Positions 25,110 through 33,423 of a DNA stretch of 51,476 nucleotides are shown piece after piece (within the stretch, counting starts at the first letter, position 1; every line of letters begins with the position of its first letter). A program made the position numbers and the translations under genes. The stretch is from Pseudomonas sp. C2B4 (GTDB taxonomy: Bacteria; Pseudomonadota; Gammaproteobacteria; Pseudomonadales; Pseudomonadaceae): contig NZ_JABFMU010000047.1 of the NCBI RefSeq assembly GCF_013359695.1, forward strand, positions 1-51,476, read 5' to 3'. Under the pieces are notes generated by a model, which worked only from the letters and a program-made list of their open reading frames with translations, made no database searches and was not told where the DNA came from.

Positions 25110-26881
25110 ACACCGGAATTCCTTGTCGTGGGCTGAGGCTGCCGGCTCATGCCGGTCCCGCCCTGTGCCTGTCCGGACTTTTCATGCAAGGCTTGCTGCG
25201 CCCCTGCGAGTGCCTTGAGTACGTCCTGGCTCGGACCGAACGCCTGCAGGCGCCCGTCGTTGAGCACCAGCAGTTTGTCGGCCTGGGCCAGTGCGGAGGA
25301 ACGATGGGTCACCAGAATCACGCTGGTGCCCTGGGCTTTCATTTGCGCTATCGCGCTGGCCAGCGCCGCTTCGCCCACGGTGTCGAGGTTGGAGTTCGGT
25401 TCATCCAGCACCACCAGGCTCGGCCGGCCGTACAGTGCGCGCGCCAGCGCCACACGTTGTTTCTGCCCGCCCGACAGGCCGCTGCCGTCTTCGCCGAGCA
25501 CCGTGTCGTACCCTTGTGGCAGGCGCAAGATCAGCTCATGCACACCGGCCTGCTGCGCGGCCACCACGACTTGTTGTGGATCAGCTTCTCGGAACCGCGC
25601 GATGTTTTGCGCGATGCTGCCGCTGAACAGTTCGATGTCCTGGGGCAAATAACCGATGTAAGGCCCGAGGTCGTCGCGATTCCAGCGATGGATGTCCGCA
25701 CCGTCGAGTCGCACGGTACCGCCGAGCGTCGGCCAGACCCCAACCAGTACCCGTGCCAGTGTCGACTTACCGGACCCCGAAGCACCGAGCACCCCCATCA
25801 CATCACCCGCCGCAAGGTTGAAACTGACCATATGCAGGGAGGCCGCCCGTTGCCCCGGAGGTCCGGCGCTGACTTGCTCAAAGGTGATCTGGCCCTTTGG
25901 CGCCGGCAGCGCCATGGCCTCGTCGCCCGAGGGGAAGGCTTGCAGCAAGGCATTGAGACGCTGGTAAGCGAGCCTGGCACCGCTCCACTGCTTCCACACG
26001 GCGATCAACTGATCGATAGGACTGAGTACGCGACCCATCAGGATCGAACCGGCAATCATCATCCCGGCAGTCATGTCACCCTTGATCACCAGCAAGGCGC
26101 CAAGACCCAGCACCAGCGATTGCAGGCACAGGCGCAGGGTTTTGCTCAGGGAGCTGATGACGGCACCGGTGTCGCTGGCCTGGTTTTGCAGGCCGAGGAA
26201 ACGTGAATGCACCTGGAACCAGCGGTTGCGCAGCGCCCCCAGCATGCCCATGGCCTGAATGGTTTCGGCGTTATGCAGGTGACTGGTCGCCAGTTGGCTG
26301 GACTGCTGGGAGCACGCGGCGGCTTCGCTCAAGGGCTTTTTGGTCATGGACTCATTCAACCAGGCCAGCGCAATCAGCAGCAGAACCCCCGCCGTGGCAA
26401 AGACACCGAGCCAGACGTTGAACAGATAAATCACCAACAGGTACACCGGAAACCACGGCGCATCGAAGAATGCGAACAGCGCAGGGCCGGTAACGAACTG
26501 ACGGATGTGCGTCAGATCGCCCAGTGCCTGTCCGGCATTGCCTTCGCCCTTGAACAGGTTGCGCTCGAATGCCGCCTGGTAGACCCGCAGGTTGAACCGT
26601 CGCTCCAACTGACTGCCAATACGGATAACAACGAAACTGCGAACCGCTTCCAGCAGTCCGATAAAAGCAAAGAACCCGACAATCATCAGCGACAACATGA
26701 CCAATGTCGTTTCATTCTGCGAAGACAGAACGCGGTCATAGACTTGCAGCATATAAATAGAGGGCGCCAACATCAGAATATTGATCAGGGCGGTAAAACA
26801 ACCGACGCTGATCAAGATGCTTTTATAGTCCCCCAGTGCCTTAATTAACGGTGCGGTGGCTGGGGCCTTCGCCATCTTCAT
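25106..26881 (-). CDS. aprD: Type I secretion ABC transporter AprD
   Basis: AprD is the inner-membrane ABC exporter that recognises the C-terminal signal of the RTX protease and lipase and powers their export. The 591-residue product has an N-terminal membrane domain with six predicted helices and no C39 peptidase domain, as in the PrtD subgroup. The nucleotide-binding domain follows: Walker A GASGSGKST, signature LSGGQKQRVALARAL, Walker B LVVLDEPNSNLD and the H-loop in VILVTHRSSAL. AGGAA precedes its ATG. The gap of 187 bp to aprI contains no clear terminator. Co-location with aprA and lipA makes these its expected substrates. Confidence 0.95.
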   Translation of the reverse strand: MKMAKAPATAPLIKALGDYKSILISVGCFTALINILMLAPSIYMLQVYDRVLSSQNETTLVMLSLMIVGFFAFIGLLEAVRSFVVIRIGSQLERRFNLRVYQAAFERNLFKGEGNAGQALGDLTHIRQFVTGPALFAFFDAPWFPVYLLVIYLFNVWLGVFATAGVLLLIALAWLNESMTKKPLSEAAACSQQSSQLATSHLHNAETIQAMGMLGALRNRWFQVHSRFLGLQNQASDTGAVISSLSKTLRLCLQSLVLGLGALLVIKGDMTAGMMIAGSILMGRVLSPIDQLIAVWKQWSGARLAYQRLNALLQAFPSGDEAMALPAPKGQITFEQVSAGPPGQRAASLHMVSFNLAAGDVMGVLGASGSGKSTLARVLVGVWPTLGGTVRLDGADIHRWNRDDLGPYIGYLPQDIELFSGSIAQNIARFREADPQQVVVAAQQAGVHELILRLPQGYDTVLGEDGSGLSGGQKQRVALARALYGRPSLVVLDEPNSNLDTVGEAALASAIAQMKAQGTSVILVTHRSSALAQADKLLVLNDGRLQAFGPSQDVLKALAGAQQALHEKSGQAQGGTGMSRQPQPTTRNSGV

Positions 26882-27068
26882 TGGGTATTCCTGAGTTGAT
26901 GTTCATCGCCCTGTTCCGGCGAGGTTCCAATTAACTGTCCGCACCGGGGGCGAGACATTCTTTTTCCGTTATCGTTTACAAATGAACAACAACGCTTTGT
27001 GTTCGATAAAAGATCGGGGATTAACCGACTTCAACAGTCATGCGATCCCCAGGGTTTTAGCCGGTCAT

Positions 27069-27488
27069 TTACGCTTGATGCGCCGGGTGCTTGAGGGTAA
27101 CGGTTCGACCTGAATGCAAAGTGCCTTGATAAAGCCCTTCACGCTGTCGGCCGAAGAACAGGATTCTTGAGCCTTCTTTTCCGGTGATGGAAATCCCGTC
27201 CGGCTCGGGGAACCAGCCGGTTACCGGTTCGCCAAGCCAGGCGGCGAGGCAATGGGCGTCATCGCCCAGCGTCTGATCCGGCCGAAGGTCGATCAGACAG
27301 GTACTCGCCGGGTCGGAGGTTTTTTCACCCGTGTCTTGCGTGGCATTCAACGTGACCTGCCACTTGCCGGCCAACGCCGACGGATCCGCCAGTTTCAGGC
27401 TGCCTGCCATGGTTGCATCTCCAATAAACATCACCAGCGCAGCCAGAAGCCACGCGCTTGCCTTGTGGGAAAAAACGCTGCACGTCAT
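27069..27488 (-). CDS. aprI: Alkaline protease inhibitor AprI (Inh family)
   Basis: AprI is a small periplasmic beta-barrel inhibitor that protects the cell from its own serralysin by inserting its N-terminus into the active site. The 139-residue precursor carries a signal peptide (SAWLLAALVMFIGDATMAGS). The mature chain begins SLKLADPSALAGKWQVTL, matching the S-L-x-L trunk of the Inh family, and two cysteines (STCLIDL and DAHCLAAW) would form the family disulfide. It lies between aprA and aprD in the canonical order. The Shine-Dalgarno is weak, and a hairpin terminator sits between aprA and this gene, so its level is probably below that of aprA. Confidence 0.93.
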   Translation of the reverse strand: MTCSVFSHKASAWLLAALVMFIGDATMAGSLKLADPSALAGKWQVTLNATQDTGEKTSDPASTCLIDLRPDQTLGDDAHCLAAWLGEPVTGWFPEPDGISITGKEGSRILFFGRQREGLYQGTLHSGRTVTLKHPAHQA

Positions 27489-27539
27489 AGGATCTTTAAC
27501 TCAGGGTCGCAACCTTACTGACTGCGAGCATCAATGCAA

Positions 27540-27567
27540 GGACAAAGAGCGGCGCCTACAGCGCCGC
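27540..27567 (-). terminator. Hairpin between aprA and aprI (partial terminator)
   Basis: On the minus strand a 7-bp perfect stem GCGGCGC/GCGCCGC with a 5-nt loop (27549-27567) is followed by TCTTTGTCC. It lies 20 nt after the aprA stop. The weak T-run suggests an attenuator that lowers aprI-aprDEF-lipA relative to aprA, or a 3' stabilising hairpin. Confidence 0.65.
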
Positions 27568-27586
27568 CCTCCGCTTTCATCTCACA

Positions 27587-29020
27587 TCAAGCCAGGATGT
27601 CCGCATACGCCGCCTGGCCCACGGTGCTGACCAGGAAATCAGCCACGCCATGCCCGGAGAAGTCGATCGACAACAAGCTGTTGCCACCCGACGTACTGAG
27701 CACCGCATCGCCCACCGCCCCGGTGAAGGCGCTGACAAAGTGCAAGCCTGCGCCGTTGGTGATGCCGGTCAGGTCGATCTTGTCCAGACCGCTGACAAAG
27801 TCGAGGATCTGGTCGATCGCACCGGGCCCGGAGTCGCTGCTGGCCGCAAACACGAAGGTGTCCGAACCTGCGCCGCCCCACAGTTTGTCCGCCCCGCCGG
27901 CACCGTAAAGGATGTCGTTGCCGGCACCACCCTTCAGCTCGTTGGATACGTGGTTACCGATCAGCAGGTCATTGCCTGAGCCACCAATGGCATTCTCGAC
28001 GGTAACGCCCTTGGCGATGGAAACGTTGCCCACCAGGCCACCGACGTCAGAGAACGACGCTTCGTTGAGGTTGATCTTCTGGTTCTGGGTGAATCCGGAG
28101 AAATCCAGGGTGTCCTTGCCGCCCGCATCCCAGACCGAAAACACCAACTTATCCGCCGAGGAAGACGCGCTCAGGAAATCACTTCCGGCGCTGGAGTTGA
28201 AACCGTAGGTGGTGTCGCCGGTGCGGGTCGTGGTGTTGGCGCCATAGAGCTGCTGGATGGCGGCAATATCGTCCATCAATGGGCCGGATGAATAGGCTTC
28301 GACGCCGCCCTTGCTGAAGTTCTGGCCGGTGTTGCTTTCACTCCAGTAACTCATGACGCTGTAGCCGCGGGTGTCTTGCCCGTAGGACGCATCATTGTAG
28401 GTCGGTGCGCCTTCGCCGGCGTTGTAGTCACCGGGGTGGGCAAGGCCCAGGGTGTGGCCGATTTCATGGGTCAGTGTTTGCCGGCCATAGTTGTTCAGAT
28501 CCGGGGTTTTGTTGGGCGTGTAGCTGCTGTTGGTCAGGTACCAGGAAGTCCCGTCGTAACCGACCCCGGTGCCAGGCAAGTAGGCAAACGCCGCCGCACC
28601 GTCCTGACCGCCGTTGTAGTTGCCGAAGGTCATATGACCGTCACCGCCAGCGGCCTTCTCGGTGAAGGTGACATTGGCCACATCGGCCCAGGATTGCATG
28701 GCAAGCACGGCCTGGGTTTTCTGCTGCGTGCTGAACTGACTGAACCCGGTAATCCCGTGCTTGTACATCGTGCTCGACGATGCCGACGTCAGAAAGGTAT
28801 ACGTCAGCTCGATTTTGCCACTGCCGTCCTTATCCTGATAAGCCGCGCCGTCGCGCAGCAATTGAGTGGCGGCCTGATCGACCGAGAACGAAGGTTTGCC
28901 ATTGACCGTGAGGTTGCCGCCCCGATCGTACTGATGACTGAAACTGTTGATCTGATTGAATGCAGAACTGCCAGCCGCCTGTACGCCGGTTTCAATAGCG
29001 TGGTCTTTTACGTTCGACAT
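27587..29020 (-). CDS. aprA: Serralysin metalloprotease AprA (alkaline protease AprX)
   Basis: AprA is a secreted Zn2+ and Ca2+ dependent endopeptidase, the main spoilage and exoprotease of this group. I start at ATG 29020 (MSNVKDHAIET, 477 residues), behind AAGGAA; the frame's upstream GTG is less suited. There is a short propeptide and no Sec signal. The zinc site is HEIGHTLGLAHPGDYN (about residues 185-200), and the Met-turn is GYSVMSYWSE. The C-terminal half has RTX repeats (GGSGNDLLIG, GGAGNDILYG, GGAGSDTF). The DFLVSTVG segment near the end recalls serralysin tails. Export is by AprDEF, and inhibition by AprI. Expression is probably under Gac/Rsm control (see the site at 29027-29036). 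Confidence 0.96.
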   Translation of the reverse strand: MSNVKDHAIETGVQAAGSSAFNQINSFSHQYDRGGNLTVNGKPSFSVDQAATQLLRDGAAYQDKDGSGKIELTYTFLTSASSSTMYKHGITGFSQFSTQQKTQAVLAMQSWADVANVTFTEKAAGGDGHMTFGNYNGGQDGAAAFAYLPGTGVGYDGTSWYLTNSSYTPNKTPDLNNYGRQTLTHEIGHTLGLAHPGDYNAGEGAPTYNDASYGQDTRGYSVMSYWSESNTGQNFSKGGVEAYSSGPLMDDIAAIQQLYGANTTTRTGDTTYGFNSSAGSDFLSASSSADKLVFSVWDAGGKDTLDFSGFTQNQKINLNEASFSDVGGLVGNVSIAKGVTVENAIGGSGNDLLIGNHVSNELKGGAGNDILYGAGGADKLWGGAGSDTFVFAASSDSGPGAIDQILDFVSGLDKIDLTGITNGAGLHFVSAFTGAVGDAVLSTSGGNSLLSIDFSGHGVADFLVSTVGQAAYADILA

Positions 29021-29026
29021 AAACAC

Positions 29027-29036
29027 ACTTCCTTGT
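29027..29036 (-). promoter_or_regulatory. RsmA/RsmE binding site over the aprA Shine-Dalgarno
   Basis: The minus strand reads ACAAGGAAGT, a full match to the RsmE consensus (A/U)CANGGANG(U/A), and the GGA is the aprA ribosome site. Further GGA motifs occur upstream in the leader (ATAGGACG and CAGGGATT). Gac/Rsm control of aprA is well established in fluorescent pseudomonads; this site would be the point of repression. Confidence 0.7.
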
Positions 29037-29127
29037 TTAGAGATGGAACAGTTTTGTCAGATAGCAACAATCCCTGGCGAGATCGTCCTATCACTCGCCT
29101 ATTGAAGGCGAACGAAAACTGACACAA

Positions 29128-29165
29128 TTTGACATCAAACGTCCAATAATTTTTTGACGTCAAAA
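29128..29165. promoter_or_regulatory. Twin palindromic operator candidates upstream of aprA
   Basis: TTTGACATCAAA (29128-29139) and TTTGACGTCAAA (29153-29164, extended to a perfect 14-bp palindrome TTTTGACGTCAAAA) differ at one base. Their centres are 25 bp apart, 110-140 bp before the aprA start. Two matching palindromes at such spacing suggest a dimeric regulator binding twice. I cannot name the regulator. Confidence 0.55.
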
Positions 29166-29368
29166 TGTGCTCTTCCAGTAAGCCCCCGAAAACAGTAGGT
29201 GCGCTGTGAAAATATTATTTTTAGTTCAAGTAAGCCGAATTAATTGTCCGACAATCGACAATTTAATTATTGAATAGGGGGCAGTTGGCTAGTTTGAAAA
29301 AGTCATACTTTTGGTATTTGTTTTAGCGCACCTCCGTCAACAAACTAAACATTCAGTGAATTGAAATC

Positions 29369-29397
29369 AGGTGACGGGACGTCCCGCCCCGTCACCT
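29369..29397 (-). terminator. Terminator of the PotF-like operon
   Basis: A 10-bp perfect stem AGGTGACGGG/CCCGTCACCT with a 9-nt loop lies 14 nt after the stop of the minus-strand binding-protein gene. The following minus-strand bases, GATTTCAATTC, are moderately T-rich. Confidence 0.7.
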
Positions 29398-29410
29398 CTG
29401 CCCTGTGCTC

Positions 29411-30496
29411 TCAACTGCCCGTGCGTATCTTGTTCCACACCCGCGTCCGAATCCGGTCGATGTTCAGCGGCATCGCTTCCAGCGCAAACAATTTCCCCAT
29501 CATTTCCGGGCTCGGATAAACCTTCGTATCGTTCTTGATCGCCGGATCGATCAGGCTATCCGCTTGTTCGTTACCATTGGCGTAATGCACGTAATTACTG
29601 ACGCTGGCCATCACGTCCGGGCGCAGCAAATAGTTCATGAAGGCGTAACCGGCCTTCTCGTCCGGGGCATCGGCAGGCATGGCGACCATGTCGAACCAAA
29701 TCGCGGCACCTTCCTTCGGAATCGAATAGCCGATGTCGACGCCGTTTCCGGCCTCCTTGGCGCGATTTTCCGCCTGCAGGATGTCACCGGAGAAACCGAC
29801 GGCCACGCAAATATCGCCATTGGCCAGGTCGCTGGTGTACTTGGATGAGTGGAAATAGCTGACGTATGGCCGGACCTTGAGCAGCAAGGCTTCAGCCTTT
29901 TTGTAGTCATCCGGATTTTTACTGTGGTGCGCCAGCCCCAGGTAATTCAGGGCAGCAGGCAGCAGTTCCGGACCATTGTCGAGGATGGCCACGCCGCATT
30001 TCTGCAACTTCTGCATGTTTTCCGGCTTGAAGATCAGGTCCCAGGAATCCACGGGGGCATTGTCGCCCAGTACCGCCTTGACCTTGGCAATGTTGTAGCC
30101 GATGCCGGTACTGCCCCACAGGTAGGGAAAGCCATGCTCATTGCCCGGATCGTTGGTCTGCAAGGCCTTGAGCAACACAGGATTCAGGTTTTTCCAGTTC
30201 GGCAATTGGCTCTTGTCGAGCGTCTTCAACGCCTTGCCTTCGATCTGGCGCGCCATGAAGTGGTTGGACGGAAACACCACGTCGTAACCGGACTTGCCAG
30301 TCATCAATTTACCGTCGAGGGTTTCGTTGCTGTCGTAGACGTCGTAGGTGAAGGCGATGCCGGTTTCTTTCTGAAAGTTTTTCGTGGTGTCCGGCGCAAT
30401 GTAATCCGACCAGTTGTAGATTTTGACGGTTTCAGCCGCCTGACTGATTGAGGCGGCGAGCATCAGCGGAGCCAGGGTCATTGTCTTTCGAAGCAT
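29411..30496 (-). CDS. Periplasmic polyamine-binding protein, PotF/SpuD type
   Basis: This is a solute receptor of the spermidine/putrescine ABC importer family. I start at ATG 30496 (MLRKTMTLAPLML, 361 residues), 4 nt after an AGGAATCG site; the frame is open 14 codons further up but without a signal-peptide start. A Sec signal ends at SQAAE. Family features are VKIYNWSDYIAPDT, the YDVVFPSNHFM lobe, PYLWGSTGIGYN, DLANGDICVAVGFSGD and the C-terminal RIRTRVWNKIRTG. These match PotF-like proteins, which favour putrescine and related amines. No permease or ATPase gene adjoins it, so it must use a transporter encoded elsewhere. Neighbours are a cupin and an amine oxidase. The ligand is inferred. 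Confidence 0.92.
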   Translation of the reverse strand: MLRKTMTLAPLMLAASISQAAETVKIYNWSDYIAPDTTKNFQKETGIAFTYDVYDSNETLDGKLMTGKSGYDVVFPSNHFMARQIEGKALKTLDKSQLPNWKNLNPVLLKALQTNDPGNEHGFPYLWGSTGIGYNIAKVKAVLGDNAPVDSWDLIFKPENMQKLQKCGVAILDNGPELLPAALNYLGLAHHSKNPDDYKKAEALLLKVRPYVSYFHSSKYTSDLANGDICVAVGFSGDILQAENRAKEAGNGVDIGYSIPKEGAAIWFDMVAMPADAPDEKAGYAFMNYLLRPDVMASVSNYVHYANGNEQADSLIDPAIKNDTKVYPSPEMMGKLFALEAMPLNIDRIRTRVWNKIRTGS

Positions 30497-30550
30497 GAGT
30501 CGATTCCTGTATAGGTTTTGTTGTTGGCAGGCAATCAAAGGATCAAAGGA

Positions 30551-30892
30551 TCAAAAAATCAGCACGTAGGTCTTGCGCACGGTTTCCTGGATGTCCCAGA
30601 TACCGAGGGTGTTGGCGGGCAACATCAGTGCGTCGCCGGCTTCTATGTGCAGCGTTTCGCCGTCGTCCGGGGTGAAGGTGCAGCGGCCCTGGATGAAGTG
30701 ACAGAACTCCTGGGCAACGATCTGCCGCCGCCAGCGCCCGGGTGTGCATTCCCAAACGCCGGTTTCGACGCCGTCGTCGCGCTCCACACTGGTGGTTGAC
30801 GCCACTGCCACCGGCTCATCCAACGGCACGGCGACCGGATTGGACTCATCCAGCTTCAGGGTGGCGGTGTTCTTGAATTGCGTGATGCTCAT
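30551..30892 (-). CDS. Small cupin-domain protein
   Basis: This 113-residue single-domain cupin has the typical pattern VAQEFCHFIQGRCTFTPDDGETLHIEAGDALMLPANTLGIWDIQE. Glu and His of EFCHFIQG are candidate metal ligands, and the second cupin motif GDALMLPANTLG is clear. It resembles the ureidoglycine-aminohydrolase-like/DUF861 cupins that often accompany FAD amine oxidases in Pseudomonas; the exact reaction is unknown. It is the middle gene of the cluster, 27 nt after the FAD oxidoreductase and 54 nt before the binding protein, so it is co-transcribed with both. Confidence 0.85.
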   Translation of the reverse strand: MSITQFKNTATLKLDESNPVAVPLDEPVAVASTTSVERDDGVETGVWECTPGRWRRQIVAQEFCHFIQGRCTFTPDDGETLHIEAGDALMLPANTLGIWDIQETVRKTYVLIF

Positions 30893-30919
30893 GGCAATAC
30901 CTGTCTGTGAAAAAAGCGT

Positions 30920-32326
30920 TTAGTGCATGAAACCTTCCATGAACCCCGCCACCCCACTGGCGAGCTTGCGTCGCCAGGGAGCGGTGGCCGGGTTGGCCAG
31001 GGTCTGGTCTTCGTGGACGAAGCTGCGAATGATCGCGTTGTAGCCGAGCCAGCGGCAGGGTTCGGGCTCCCAGGCCTTGAGCACATTGAGCCCGCCCTGA
31101 GGCAGGACCCAGGGCTGACGCACAAGGTCGGTATCGCGTTCAAGGATCAGGTCGGCAAGGGTGCGCCCGCCCAGGTTGCTGGCCCCCACGCCCTCGCCGC
31201 CGTAACCGCCGGACAAGGCAATCCCGCCGGCCCGGTCGCAGAGCATGTGGGGCTTGAATCGCCGGGACATGCCCAGGTTGCCACCCCAGCCATGGGTGAC
31301 CTGGACGTTCTTGAGTTGCGGAAACAGTTCGCCAAACAAATAGCGTCGCAACTCGATTTCGCTGGTGGTCAGGTCGAAGTCATGGCGCAACCGCCCCGCA
31401 AACTGATACCCGCCCCGGGCGCCAAAGATCAGTCGGTTGTCGGCGGTACGCTGGCCATACGTGACCTGGCGGCTGCTCTCACCGAAGGCCTGGCCGTCAC
31501 TGAGGCCAATCTCGTCCCAAGTGGCGGCGGACAGCGGTTCGGTGGCGACAATCAGGCTCTGCACCGGCAATTGATAGCGCCCAAGGGGTGGCAACGTAGC
31601 GGCATAGCCTTCTACCGCCGGGACAATCCAGCGACTGCGCACCGAGGCATGGGCGGTTCGCAGGCGACCGGACTGCCATTGGGTGACCGGACTGTTTTCG
31701 TAGATCTTCACGCCCATGCCCTCGACCGTGCGTGCCAGGCCCCGCGCCAGTTTGGCCGGATGCAGGGTGGCGACGTGGGGGGCAAAGATCCCGCCATAGG
31801 GTTTGGCAATGCGGATCTGTTGCGCCAGCTGGTCCGGGCTGAGCCAGCGGTAATCGTTCTCGTTGAGGCCCTGGCGGTAGAGCTTGTCCAGATACTGACG
31901 AAGGCTGGTCTCCTGCTCCGGGTAACGGGCCGCACAGTACAGCGCCCCGCCTTTACGGTAATCGCAGTCGATGCCTTCACGCTCCAGGACGATTTTCACT
32001 TCATCCGGAATGCCATGCAGCAGATCGTAGGAAGCGCGGCGCTGCTCGGGTGACAGTCCGGCCAGCAGCCGGTCTTCCCCCAACAGATTACCCATCAGCC
32101 AACCGCCGTTGCGCCCCGACGCGCCAAAACCGGCGGTTTGCGCCTCGATGATGGCAATGTTCAGATCGGGCGCCTGACGCTTGAGGTAGTACGCCGTCCA
32201 CAGCCCCGTGTACCCGGCGCCGATGATCGCCACGTCGATATCCAGGTCCTGTTCCAGGGCAGAACGCGCCTGTAACGGCTCGTCGAGTTGATCCATCCAC
32301 AAACTGATAGTGCGCCACGCCGGCAT
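30920..32326 (-). CDS. FAD-dependent amine oxidase (PuuB/DAO family)
   Basis: This flavoenzyme of the D-amino-acid oxidase superfamily probably oxidises gamma-glutamylputrescine or a related amine. The start ATG at 32326 (MPAWRTISLWMDQLD, 468 residues) has GGAG 7 nt upstream; five codons further upstream another ATG lacks one. The FAD dinucleotide fold is VAIIGAGYTGLWTAYYLKRQ, followed by the GFGASGRNGGWLMG segment typical of PuuB/PauB oxidases. The C-terminal GGYGGEGVGASNLGGRTLADLIL closes the fold. It sits with a PotF-like receptor and a cupin, suggesting uptake and oxidation of the same amine. The substrate is inferred from the family and the neighbours. Confidence 0.9.
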   Translation of the reverse strand: MPAWRTISLWMDQLDEPLQARSALEQDLDIDVAIIGAGYTGLWTAYYLKRQAPDLNIAIIEAQTAGFGASGRNGGWLMGNLLGEDRLLAGLSPEQRRASYDLLHGIPDEVKIVLEREGIDCDYRKGGALYCAARYPEQETSLRQYLDKLYRQGLNENDYRWLSPDQLAQQIRIAKPYGGIFAPHVATLHPAKLARGLARTVEGMGVKIYENSPVTQWQSGRLRTAHASVRSRWIVPAVEGYAATLPPLGRYQLPVQSLIVATEPLSAATWDEIGLSDGQAFGESSRQVTYGQRTADNRLIFGARGGYQFAGRLRHDFDLTTSEIELRRYLFGELFPQLKNVQVTHGWGGNLGMSRRFKPHMLCDRAGGIALSGGYGGEGVGASNLGGRTLADLILERDTDLVRQPWVLPQGGLNVLKAWEPEPCRWLGYNAIIRSFVHEDQTLANPATAPWRRKLASGVAGFMEGFMH

Positions 32327-32376
32327 GCAAGACTCCGCCATTCAAACTTCGATGGCGTTGATCCTAGTGCGTGGGT

Positions 32377-33192
32377 TCAGCGGCTGTCTTGCGCGCGTGC
32401 ACGCAAAGAAATTTGTTTGGCGTAGGCCTTGGGTGACAAACCGGTGTGTTGGCGGAAACAGCTGTAGAACGCCGACAATGAATTGAAACCGGCGGCGAAG
32501 GCCAGTTCGTCGATGCGCAACGGTGGCGTGGCGTTATCCAGCGCGGCCAGCAGGTGTTGCAGGCGAGCCTGGTTGACGTAGCGATAGAAGCTCTGGCCAA
32601 GCACCTGATTGAGCAGATAGGACATCTGGTTGCGGCTGTACCCGCACTCCTTTGCCACCCGTTGCAGGTCGAGATCAGGGTCCAGATAGGGTTGCTGTCG
32701 CTGGAAATACTGTTGCAGATCGTCGGCCATGAAACTCAACTGGCGCGGCGACAAGCCCAGTCGACTGACCGCCGGGCGCTGCGCGCCGGTGGCTTTGCGC
32801 GCCGGCTGCTCGTGCACCAGCGAGGCGTATTCGTTGACCCGCCAAATCAGCCCGTCGCGCACGGTGATCGCCTCGCTGGCGCGAAACGACACCAGGCCTT
32901 CCCCGCCGCGCAGGGTGATGCGGTACTGAATGAACGCCGTATTGCCGTCCAGCCTTATACGGTCCGAGTGCTCCAGTGCTTCATCCGGATCGCGGGGCAT
33001 GCTGCTGCGTACGTATTCGCGCAACTCGTCCAGGCCCATTACGCGGTTCTGGAAAAAGTCGCTGTACTGGATCTCGGGGTGATACAGCGCCATGACGCCG
33101 TCCAGATCGCGGTGCTTCCAGCGCAAGTGATAGCGCATGACCGTCTCGCCCGTGGCCTGGGTTTGCAGCGGGCCGTCATCCTCGGCGTACAT
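32377..33192 (-). CDS. AraC family regulator with N-terminal SnoaL-like domain
   Basis: This 271-residue transcription factor joins an N-terminal NTF2/SnoaL-like barrel to a C-terminal AraC DNA-binding domain. The barrel, at about residues 10-125, reads YHLRWKHRDLDGVMALYHPEI, FRASEAITVRDGLIWRVNEY. The AraC part, at about residues 165-265, has the two helix-turn-helix segments LDLQRVAKECGYSRNQMSYLLNQVLG and LRIDELAFAAGFNSLSAFYSCFRQHTGLSPKAY. The barrel probably binds a small amine or its oxidation product. It lies 51 nt upstream of the amine oxidase gene on the same strand and most likely controls that cluster. No autoregulatory site is evident. Confidence 0.9.
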   Translation of the reverse strand: MYAEDDGPLQTQATGETVMRYHLRWKHRDLDGVMALYHPEIQYSDFFQNRVMGLDELREYVRSSMPRDPDEALEHSDRIRLDGNTAFIQYRITLRGGEGLVSFRASEAITVRDGLIWRVNEYASLVHEQPARKATGAQRPAVSRLGLSPRQLSFMADDLQQYFQRQQPYLDPDLDLQRVAKECGYSRNQMSYLLNQVLGQSFYRYVNQARLQHLLAALDNATPPLRIDELAFAAGFNSLSAFYSCFRQHTGLSPKAYAKQISLRARAQDSR

Positions 33193-33423
33193 AAAGGTCT
33201 CGGCGAAAGAAAAAGAGACTGCCCAAGTTTCTCCTCCTCTTCAAGGGGACCTGTTTAACCCAGCCGCGCCCGGACCGTGACCTGAATCAAAAAAAAGGCA
33301 GCAATCGCTAAACGGCCTGAAAAAAACACATTTTTTTCACATGTGGATGCTACTTTTAAAGTCTGTCACTGGTTGAGCCATTGAAGGCTCTTCCCTCCTA
33401 ACATGAGCTAACGGAAGCGCTCG

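Larger units (their letters stand above)
29041..29410. other. aprA upstream region, AT-rich, no gene
   Basis: This 370-bp gap between aprA and the PotF-like gene is visibly richer in A and T than its surroundings. It holds the inverted repeat TCGCC/GGCGA near 29095-29112, the twin palindromes at 29128-29165, an AATTGTC/GACAATT repeat near 29243-29266, and the terminator at 29369-29397. I see no ORF with a ribosome site. The aprA promoter must lie here, but no clear -35/-10 pair could be fixed. Confidence 0.6.
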
